Assembly: GCA_002402905.1 (NCBI GenBank)
Contig: DHGT01000049.1
Span: 1-10,415, forward strand
Length of the DNA: 10,415 bases
Source of the DNA: Desulfatitalea sp. UBA4791
GTDB taxonomy: Bacteria > Desulfobacterota > Desulfobacteria > Desulfobacterales > Desulfosarcinaceae
Direction of reading: 5' to 3'
Below, piece by piece: positions 1 through 7,330 of the stretch. Every line of letters begins with the position of its first letter. The stretch's first letter is position 1. A program made the position numbers and the translations under genes. The notes beneath the pieces are model-generated. The model was not told the DNA's origin. It saw nothing but the letters and a program-made list of their open reading frames with translations, and made no database searches.

Positions 1-563
1 ACACCCTTGGGGATGCGTCCGCCCAGGCGGGTGAATTTTTTCGGGTCGCGCAGGAAATCGACCACCTCGCTCAATTCCTCCTTGGCCTCATCGATACCCG
101 CCACATCCTCGAAGGTGACCTTCTCCTGGGAGTCGGACATGAGCCTGGCCCTGCTTTTTCCGAACGAGAGCGCCTTGCCCCCGCCCGATTGCATCTGCCG
201 CATGAAAAAGATCCACACACCGATCAGCACGAGCATGGGGAACCAGGATATCAATATATTGTACCAGGGCGATTCGGTGGGGGGTTTGGCCTTGATGCTG
301 ATGTTCTTTGACCTTAAATTTCTAATGAGATCGGGATCTTCCGGTGTATATATGCGGTATTTCTGCCCGCTGATATCGGTTGCGCTGATTTCCTGGCCCT
401 GGATGGTGACTTCGTTCACCCGATTTTCGTCGACCATGGCCAAAAATTCGGAGTATCCCAAGGGGGTTTCGGTGAGGTTTTGGGCGTTGAACATTTTGTA
501 GAGCATGATCATCATCAGGGTGATCACGCACCATAACGCCAGGTTTTTATAAAAAGGGTTCAA
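1..563 (-). CDS. ftsH: ATP-dependent zinc metalloprotease FtsH, N-terminal part (cut by window edge)
   Basis: The first 187 residues of FtsH can be read on the minus strand; the rest lies beyond position 1. FtsH is a hexameric inner-membrane AAA+ protease that degrades misfolded membrane proteins and selected cytosolic regulators. The order seen is typical: a first membrane helix at about residues 8-25, a periplasmic domain of about 75 residues, a second membrane helix at about 103-121, then the start of the AAA module with VTFEDVAGIDEAKEEL (149-164) and DFLRDPKKFTRLGGRIPKG just before the Walker A loop. The Walker A, SRH and HEXXH motifs are off the window. No ATG suits the N-terminus. The start is taken as TTG at 563-561 (reading MNPFYKNLALW) because AGGAGG lies 8 bases upstream and the membrane helix begins right after. 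It follows tilS by 114 bases on the same strand and is probably co-transcribed with it. Family assignment is very secure; the start codon is fairly secure. Confidence 0.95.
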   Translation of the reverse strand, partial: MNPFYKNLALWCVITLMMIMLYKMFNAQNLTETPLGYSEFLAMVDENRVNEVTIQGQEISATDISGQKYRIYTPEDPDLIRNLRSKNISIKAKPPTESPWYNILISWFPMLVLIGVWIFFMRQMQSGGGKALSFGKSRARLMSDSQEKVTFEDVAGIDEAKEELSEVVDFLRDPKKFTRLGGRIPKG

Positions 564-570
564 AAAGAAT

Positions 571-578
571 ACCTCCTC
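571..578 (-). promoter_or_regulatory. Ribosome binding site that fixes the TTG start of ftsH
   Basis: On the minus strand GAGGAGGT lies just upstream of the TTG at 563-561. This near-perfect anti-16S match decides the start, since no ATG or GTG is suitably placed and the TM1 residues follow immediately. Confidence 0.7.
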
Positions 579-612
579 AGTAATTTGGTGCCGCCGACTG
601 CCGGAATTGCCT

Positions 613-641
613 ACCATAATGCCCTTTGGGCCTTTTCGCAA
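613..641 (-). promoter_or_regulatory. Candidate sigma70-type promoter for ftsH inside the tilS-ftsH gap
   Basis: On the minus strand TTGCGA (641-636) is followed after 17 bases by TATGGT (618-613). Each box matches the consensus at four of six positions. It would give ftsH its own transcript in addition to read-through from tilS. The boxes are weak and could be chance. A small GCCC-TTT-GGGC hairpin (621-631) sits within the spacer. Confidence 0.3.
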
Positions 642-677
642 CTATTATCATTTCGGTTTCCATTCGGGCGATCGCCT

Positions 678-2204
678 TTACAACTGCTTCATATCGTTCA
701 TTCTATCGATGGATTCGGCCTCCATGTGCAGTACCCTCGATGTCTGCTCGTCGACCACCGCCAGACCGCTTCGGCGCACACCGACGACCCACAGAACCGT
801 ATCGCCGCCGATCACCAGGGGGACCCGTGACCTTTCGGGTTTGGGGATCTTGTGATCGATGAAGAGCTTTTTGAGCTTTTGGGTGCCCTGCAATCCAAAA
901 GGTGAGATCCAGTCACCCGGTTTCGGATGTCGAATGACCAGGGGAAAGGTGAGCCGTTTCAGGTCGAAGAACGCCCGGTGGGGGCCACATGAGCGGCGCA
1001 CCTCGTGCTCGAAGGCATGCTCGCTGGCGCGCTCGATCTGGAAGACCAGGCGCAATCCGGCTTCGGGGATCTCGATGGCCGCCGGAAGATCTTCCGCCGT
1101 GTCGATCACGTGCGTAAATTCAACCGCTTCGGCCGGCCATGTCGCCTGGGGACGGCCGCGGGGGGGGCTCTGGAAACGCCGAAAGCACAAACCGGTCACC
1201 GTTCGTTCGGCCCCGATGCGGCGCGGCAGGTGCAGACGGCGATGCTGCTGTGCTTCCGGAAGCAGGGCGACTATGTTTTCGATGTGCGCGGCGCTGAAGC
1301 GCTGGAGATTTCCTAACCACATCCGAAGTGCGTTTCGGATGATGCGGCGCTGGACGGGGCGAGGCGCGCAGACGAGTGAATCGACGCGCAACCTCAAGGA
1401 TGTTGAATCCAGGGCGGCGACAGATCGCGTCAGCAGCGGGGCCAGTTGATCGTCGATCCAGCGATCCTCTTCGAAACAGATCGATGCCGTCCGGTTGAGA
1501 ATCTGAACCAGGTTGGCATTATAGTCTTTTTCCAGATGGGGGATCAGTTGGTGGCGGACCCGATTGCGGTCAAACCTCACATCCATATTGGTCGGGTCAT
1601 TCAACCAGGTGATGCCGAGTCGATCGAGACACGTCAGTATCTCTTTGCGCGTGACACGAATCAGGGGCCTGATGATCCGATCGCCTCGAATCGGAGGAAT
1701 GCCTGCGATGCCCCGCATGCCGCTGCCCCGGAGCAGATGCAGGAGAACGGCTTCGGCGTTGTCATTGGCCTGGTGACCGACGGCGATTTTAGAAAAACCC
1801 TGTTGTGCCGCCGTTTGCTCGAGAAAGTCATAGCGTTGGGTTCGCAGCCAGGCTTCCAGGGAGCCATGTCCAGGAAAAGTGGCGAGCCGCGATGAGAAAA
1901 AGGGCACATCGAGATCTTCGGCCAGACGCTTGACCCATGCGGTTTCTTCGGCCGCGGTGTCGGGGCGCAGGCCGTGATCCAGATGAGCGATGCCCAAATC
2001 GATGGCATAACGGCATCGTAACCAGAACAGGACATGGACGAGGGCCACCGAATCGGGGCCGCCGGAAACGCCAACCAGCACGCGGTCCTCGGGGCAGAGC
2101 ATGCCATAGTCATCGATGCATCGTTGGACCTTTAATATAAGGCATGATGTATCGGCCTCCTGGTAAGGAGGGTGCGGCTTTTTGGTATCGGGTGGTGACG
2201 GCAT
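678..2204 (-). CDS. tilS: tRNA(Ile)-lysidine synthetase
   Basis: TilS attaches lysine to C34 of the CAU anticodon of a minor tRNA-Ile using ATP, so that it reads AUA instead of AUG; this is usually essential. The 508-residue product has the N-type ATP pyrophosphatase P-loop SGGPDS at 47-52, then LDHGLRPDTAAEE (75-87) and GHQANDNAEAVLLHLLRGSG (143-162), followed by IRPLIRVTRKEI and the LNDPTN segment (201-206), all TilS hallmarks. The C-terminal TilS domain is present, with RHPKPGDWISPFG (425-437), the KLKKLFIDHKIPK segment (443-455) and LWVVGVRRSG near 471-480. The length fits the long, three-part form of the family. The ATG at 2204 is preceded by AAGG at 6-base spacing, and an in-frame stop (TAG) lies only 3 bases further up, so no longer start is possible. 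A start at Met35 would still keep the P-loop but is less likely. ftsH follows in the same direction. Confidence 0.95.
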   Translation of the reverse strand: MPSPPDTKKPHPPYQEADTSCLILKVQRCIDDYGMLCPEDRVLVGVSGGPDSVALVHVLFWLRCRYAIDLGIAHLDHGLRPDTAAEETAWVKRLAEDLDVPFFSSRLATFPGHGSLEAWLRTQRYDFLEQTAAQQGFSKIAVGHQANDNAEAVLLHLLRGSGMRGIAGIPPIRGDRIIRPLIRVTRKEILTCLDRLGITWLNDPTNMDVRFDRNRVRHQLIPHLEKDYNANLVQILNRTASICFEEDRWIDDQLAPLLTRSVAALDSTSLRLRVDSLVCAPRPVQRRIIRNALRMWLGNLQRFSAAHIENIVALLPEAQQHRRLHLPRRIGAERTVTGLCFRRFQSPPRGRPQATWPAEAVEFTHVIDTAEDLPAAIEIPEAGLRLVFQIERASEHAFEHEVRRSCGPHRAFFDLKRLTFPLVIRHPKPGDWISPFGLQGTQKLKKLFIDHKIPKPERSRVPLVIGGDTVLWVVGVRRSGLAVVDEQTSRVLHMEAESIDRMNDMKQL

Positions 2205-2304
2205 GCGCTACCTTGTCATCTCATCATCGGGAAGCATCAACGGACGGCGTTCAAGGATGTCGGTCTGGGTTTTTTTGCGCGTGGTGCTGTGTGCCACGGC
2301 CTCG

Positions 2305-2333
2305 GTTCTATGGCAGCCATGAATAATTGTCAA
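2305..2333 (-). promoter_or_regulatory. Sigma70-type promoter for tilS (and probably ftsH)
   Basis: On the minus strand a perfect TTGACA (2333-2328) is followed after exactly 17 bases by TAGAAC (2310-2305), four of six matches to TATAAT. Transcription would start near 2298 and leave a leader of about 94 bases before tilS. It stands back to back with the SRP RNA promoter, with only 7 bases between the two -35 boxes. Confidence 0.6.
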
Positions 2334-2340
2334 CTTTACC

Positions 2341-2369
2341 TTGAAAATGCGTTGTCGCCAAATTATAAT
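2341..2369 (+). promoter_or_regulatory. Near-consensus sigma70 promoter of the SRP RNA gene
   Basis: TTGAAA (2341-2346), a 17-base spacer and a perfect TATAAT (2364-2369). The expected start site (about 2376) falls within 3 bases of the 5' end of the SRP RNA deduced from pairing, which supports both calls. A strong constitutive promoter is what an abundant stable RNA needs. Confidence 0.8.
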
Positions 2370-2378
2370 CGGTTCCCT

Positions 2379-2625
2379 GGTTGTGCTAGGCGGGGAGCTA
2401 GCGGTGCCCTCGACCCGAAATCCGCTTATGCGGGGCTGAATTCCCTCCCTAGGGTGATGCTCGAAACATGTTGCTTTGCAGGCCGGCCGCCGCGCAACAG
2501 ACGGTCGCGAACCTCGTCAGGTCCGGAAGGAAGCAGCGATAAGTGATGCAGTCTGTGTCGCGGATCGATCCCGGCCATGTTGCAAGGCGATGTGCAAGGG
2601 CATATTCGAAGGGGGGTGCACAACC
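2379..2625 (+). ncRNA. ffs: Signal recognition particle RNA, large bacterial form with Alu domain
   Basis: This RNA binds Ffh and brings ribosomes making membrane proteins to FtsY. The S-domain tip is unmistakable: GTCAG followed by GTCCGGAAGGAAGCAGC at 2516-2537, with the GGAA tetraloop and the Ffh-binding internal loop. Flanking arms pair: CAGAC (2498-2502) with GTCTG (2551-2555), CCGCG (2490-2494) with CGCGG (2559-2563), GGCCGG (2481-2486) with CCGGCC (2571-2576). These alone would make a 4.5S-like RNA, but the sequence continues. GTGCTAGGCGGGGAG and AGCGGTGCCCT (2383-2410) closely match, from memory, the Alu domain of Bacillus scRNA. Helix 3 is GCTAG/CTAGC (2385-2389/2398-2402). Helix 4 is CCCG/CGGG (2414-2417/2431-2434). 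The two loops can pair through GCGG (2390-2393) and CCGC (2422-2425), the known Alu loop-loop contact. The ends close with eight base pairs, GGTTGTGC (2379-2386) with GCACAACC (2618-2625). Ends are good to a few bases. Confidence 0.9.
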
Positions 2626-2714
2626 GATTCACCGAGTGCCCATCCACAAATGACCCATCGGCCGTTCCCCCAAATCTTGGTCTCTTATCCCCGATGCCCA
2701 AGGTCCGTGGCGCC

Positions 2715-2742
2715 TTGACATCCCCATAAGCCGTCTTATTTT
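2715..2742 (+). promoter_or_regulatory. Candidate promoter for grpE-dnaK
   Basis: A perfect TTGACA (2715-2720) with a 16-base spacer to TATTTT (2737-2742), four of six matches. It would start transcription near 2749 and leave a leader of about 94 bases before grpE. No convincing sigma32 heat-shock promoter was found: a CCCCAT occurs at 2722-2727 but has no -35 box at the right distance. No CIRCE inverted repeat was found either. The 2626-2842 stretch otherwise shows nothing recognisable beyond small inverted repeats. Confidence 0.4.
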
Positions 2743-2745
2743 TTT
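2726..2745 (+). terminator. Possible weak terminator after the SRP RNA
   Basis: ATAAG (2726-2730) pairs with CTTAT (2735-2739) around a four-base loop, followed by an unbroken run of T to 2745. The stem is only 5 bp and A/T-rich, so termination would be weak. It lies 100 bases past the SRP RNA 3' end and overlaps the candidate grpE -10 box, so one of the two readings may be wrong. Confidence 0.3.
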
Positions 2746-2842
2746 ATCACTTTTCAGGGCTGTTCGAATTTCGAGCATTTTCAAGTGAATAGATTGGTTT
2801 CAAGGCGAATCGGAAAATCATTTTCAAGGAGTTTTAGGAGGC

Positions 2843-3481
2843 ATGAGCAAGAGAATCGACATCCAGGAGGAGACCGACCTGGAACAGGCAGAGGCCAGCG
2901 AAAATGGCGTTGAGACGCCGACGAGAGGTCCGGACGGCAAGGTAGAGATCGAGGTCGAGCCGGAACCGGAAGCTTCAGCTGCAGAAGATGACGTGAAGAA
3001 AAAGCTGGAAGAAGCCGAGCGACAAGCAAAAGACAACCATGAACGAATCCTGCGCATATCCGCCGATTTTGAGAACTACAAGAAACGAACGGCCCGTGAA
3101 ATGCAGGATCTTGTAAAGTATGCCAATGAAAAAATCCTGAAAGAGATGCTGACGGTCGTGGACGATCTGGAACGGGCCATCGAATCGGCATCCAACCATT
3201 ATGACGCGAACGATCCCCTCATTCAGGGAGTTCATCTGACGCTCAGCGAAACATTGAAGATTCTGGAAAGACACCAGGTAAAACCCGTGGTTTCCCTGGG
3301 TGAACCGTTTGACCCCAGCTTCCATCAAGCCATGATGCAGGAAGAGGTGCAAGACCAACCTCCCAACACCGTCGTTAAAGAGTTGCAGAAAGGGTACCTG
3401 ATTCATGACCGACTATTGAGGCCTGCGCTGGTCTCTGTTTCGAAAACCGGCGGCAATGTCAATCAAGAAAACAACCAGTGA
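2843..3481 (+). CDS. grpE: Nucleotide exchange factor GrpE
   Basis: GrpE is a homodimer that releases ADP from DnaK and acts as a thermosensor of the Hsp70 cycle in the cytoplasm. The 212-residue product has a charged, acidic and probably disordered N-terminus (1-50), then a long helix/coiled coil from about 50 to 110 carrying ADFENYKKR (74-82) and LVKYANEKILKEMLTVVDDLERAI (90-113). The C-terminal beta-domain that contacts the DnaK nucleotide domain contains GEPFDPSFHQAM (153-164) and the family signature VVKELQKGYLIHDRLLRPALVSVSK (177-201). Length is normal for the family. The ATG at 2843 is the only plausible Met before the conserved region. AGGAGG ends just 1 base before it, but a second Shine-Dalgarno-like AAGGAG sits 11 bases upstream. 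dnaK follows after 51 bases, so the two form an operon. Confidence 0.96.
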   Translation: MSKRIDIQEETDLEQAEASENGVETPTRGPDGKVEIEVEPEPEASAAEDDVKKKLEEAERQAKDNHERILRISADFENYKKRTAREMQDLVKYANEKILKEMLTVVDDLERAIESASNHYDANDPLIQGVHLTLSETLKILERHQVKPVVSLGEPFDPSFHQAMMQEEVQDQPPNTVVKELQKGYLIHDRLLRPALVSVSKTGGNVNQENNQ

Positions 3482-3532
3482 TTTCGAAAACTATAGAATG
3501 TCCATATATGAAATATTCAAGGAGGAGATCAA

Positions 3533-5476
<1,944 letters not shown>

Positions 5477-5502
5477 TCTTTTTTAATTCGATAGAGCGTC
5501 TT

Positions 5503-5539
5503 AAAAACCCGCCGCAGCAAGAGCTGCGGCGGGTTTTTT
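5503..5539. terminator. Strong bidirectional rho-independent terminator between dnaK and the acyl-CoA ligase gene
   Basis: An 11-bp perfect G/C-rich stem, CCCGCCGCAGC (5508-5518) with GCTGCGGCGGG (5523-5533), around an AAGA loop. It is flanked by AAAAA on the left (5503-5507) and TTTTTT on the right (5534-5539). Read on either strand it gives a hairpin plus U-tract, so it can end both the dnaK transcript and the convergent transcript, whose stop codon lies 8 bases beyond. Confidence 0.92.
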
Positions 5540-5546
5540 AATGGTG

Positions 5547-7121
5547 TTATATCTGGAAGCTCTCCCTGGCGCCGGCGAATTTTTCGCGCAGTTTGGGCTT
5601 TTCGATTTTTCCGGTAGGATTGCGCGGTACGTCATCGAAGATGATTTTGCGCGGGCGTTTGTAACGGGGTAGTTGTTCACAGAAGAGGCGCACCTCTTCC
5701 TTGGTCAGGGTGTGGCCCGGCTTGACCTTGATGATCGCGGTGGCAATCTCCCCCAGTCGTAAGCTGGGCAATCCGATGACCGCCACGTCCGCGATTTTGG
5801 GGTGGCTTTGAAGAAAGTCCTCGATCTCCACGGGGAATACATTTTCGCCACCGGTGATGATCACATCCTTCTTTCGATCCACCAGCCAGATAAATCCATC
5901 TTCATCCAGGCGGGCAATGTCACCGGTCAGGAGCCATCCTGATTTGATGGCATCTGCGGTCGCTTCCGGATTGCGATAATATTCGACCATCACGCCAGGG
6001 CCTTTGACGATCAATTCGCCCGGTGTGCCGGGTTCGACGGGATTGAGATGGTCGTCCACGATGCGGTATTCCCAGTCGAATCCGGGAAGACCGATGGCGC
6101 CCACCTTGTGCATGTTTTCCACACCGAGATGAACGCAGCCCGGCCCGGTGGACTCGGTCAGACCGTAATTGGTGTCATATTGATGGTTGGGAAAAATTCT
6201 CTGCCACTCTTTGATCAGACTGGGCGGCACCGGCTGGGCACCGATATGCATCAGGCGCCACTGGTCGATGTGATAATCACGCAGCTTGAGGTCGCCGCTT
6301 TCGATGGCGAACAGGATATCCATGGCCCAGGGAACCAGCAGCCAGACCACCGTGACGCGCTCTTCTGAAATGGCTTCCAGTATCCAGCGCGGCTCCACGC
6401 CTTTTAAAATAACGGCGGGCGCGCCGACGATGAAGTTGCCGAACCAGTGCATTTTGGCGCCCGTATGATAGAGGGGGGGCAAACATAGAAAGTTGTCGTC
6501 ATGCGTCTGGCGGTGGTGGTGGTTTTCGATAATGCAGGCCGACTCGAGATTGCGATGGGTCAGCAGGGCGCCCTTGGGGGTGCCGGTGGTTCCGGAGGTG
6601 AAATAGAGGGCGGCGGCGTCGGTAATTCCCAAGGGGATGTCCACCGGCCGGCTGGCGTGGGCCTGCAAAAAAGCAAGGTAGTCGACGGCATACTCCGGGC
6701 ACAGCGTCTTCGGTCCCACAAAAACATAGGAGCGCACACATCGATTTAAACGGGGTTGGATGTCGTCGATTCGTTCGATGAATTCGGGCCCGAAGATCAT
6801 CAGCTTGGCTTCGGCCAGCAGCACGCAGCGTTCGATGGTAGCGGCAATGAAGCGGAAGTTGAGCGGTACCGCGATGGCGCCGCAGCGTAAGATTCCGAAA
6901 TAGATGGGCAACCATTCGATGCAGTTGGTCATCAGATGGACGACTCGGTCCCCCGGCGCGATGCCGGCGGCCATCAAGGCCCGGGCCAATTGGTTGGCCT
7001 CGTCGTCGAAGCTCTGCCAGGTGATGCTGGTGCGTTTGTTCTGGGCGGGGTCACGTTCGATGAGTGCGGTTTCTGCGCCGTACATGCGCGCATTGCGGGC
7101 CAGGATTTCAGTAATCAACAT
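5547..7121 (-). CDS. Acyl-CoA ligase (AMP-forming), fatty-acid or related substrate
   Basis: A member of the ANL superfamily: it activates a carboxylic acid with ATP to an acyl-adenylate and transfers it to CoA. The 524-residue product has the core motifs in order: phosphate loop TSGTTGTPKG (175-184), HIGAQPVPPSL (292-302), YGLTE (319-323), TGD (399-401), DRKKDVIITGGENVFPVEIE hinge region (415-434), and PTGKIEK with the catalytic lysine K505. Nothing is truncated and the length fits FadD-like ligases. No membrane segment is evident. The substrate cannot be read from the sequence: medium- or long-chain fatty acids are most likely, but aromatic or alicyclic acids are possible. The ATG at 7121 has GAGGG at 6-base spacing. 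The gene stands alone, convergent to dnaK and divergent from serA, so context gives no pathway clue. No clear promoter was found in the 209 bases shared with serA. Confidence 0.9.
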   Translation of the reverse strand: MLITEILARNARMYGAETALIERDPAQNKRTSITWQSFDDEANQLARALMAAGIAPGDRVVHLMTNCIEWLPIYFGILRCGAIAVPLNFRFIAATIERCVLLAEAKLMIFGPEFIERIDDIQPRLNRCVRSYVFVGPKTLCPEYAVDYLAFLQAHASRPVDIPLGITDAAALYFTSGTTGTPKGALLTHRNLESACIIENHHHRQTHDDNFLCLPPLYHTGAKMHWFGNFIVGAPAVILKGVEPRWILEAISEERVTVVWLLVPWAMDILFAIESGDLKLRDYHIDQWRLMHIGAQPVPPSLIKEWQRIFPNHQYDTNYGLTESTGPGCVHLGVENMHKVGAIGLPGFDWEYRIVDDHLNPVEPGTPGELIVKGPGVMVEYYRNPEATADAIKSGWLLTGDIARLDEDGFIWLVDRKKDVIITGGENVFPVEIEDFLQSHPKIADVAVIGLPSLRLGEIATAIIKVKPGHTLTKEEVRLFCEQLPRYKRPRKIIFDDVPRNPTGKIEKPKLREKFAGARESFQI

Positions 7122-7267
7122 GATGTTCCCTCGTTTGGCGTTGAACCTGTTCGAACCGCTGGTTAACAGACTCCTCTCTATTTATCAAGCTGCCCCGCGA
7201 GCCTGACAGCGGCGATGAACCCGCTTTCACGCAACCCCTCGAATCCATTTCCATCCCTAAATAGGTC

Positions 7268-7296
7268 TTGAATGTGATTTGGATTTTGCCTAATAT
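7268..7296 (+). promoter_or_regulatory. Sigma70-type promoter of serA
   Basis: TTGAAT (7268-7273), a 17-base spacer, and TAATAT (7291-7296). The predicted start near 7303 leaves a leader of about 28 bases with a ribosome site, which agrees with the ATG at 7331 as the serA start. The rest of the 7122-7330 gap shows no terminator, riboswitch or T-box that could be recognised. Confidence 0.6.
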
Positions 7297-7330
7297 GGCG
7301 CAATTTATCTCATGGATGAGGGGAATTAAA

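Noticed and set aside
621..631. Perfect GCCC-TTT-GGGC hairpin between tilS and ftsH
   Set aside because: The stem is only 4 bp with a three-base loop and no T-run on the minus strand; unlikely to terminate tilS transcription.
859..1449. Plus-strand open frame of 196 codons
   Set aside because: Lies entirely antisense to tilS, is Arg-rich with no family likeness, and is explained by the G/C bias of the coding strand.
2270..2276. Run of seven T on the plus strand in the tilS leader
   Set aside because: No G/C-rich hairpin precedes it on the plus strand, and on the minus strand it is an A-run, so it is not a terminator. The imperfect GTGG/CCAC pair (2281-2297) lies on the wrong side.
2471..2585. 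Short 4.5S-type SRP RNA as the full gene
   Set aside because: The arms pair well, but the conserved Alu-type sequence upstream, the 8-bp closing helix and the promoter position all indicate the longer 2379-2625 RNA.
2634..2639. GAGTGC, one half of a CIRCE-like operator upstream of grpE
   Set aside because: There is no GCACTC partner at 9-base spacing, so it is not an HrcA site.
7268..7330. Longer serA start at TTG 7268
   Set aside because: The TTG is the -35 box of the predicted promoter and the added residues are not SerA-like. The ATG at 7331 has a well-spaced ribosome site and matches family N-termini.
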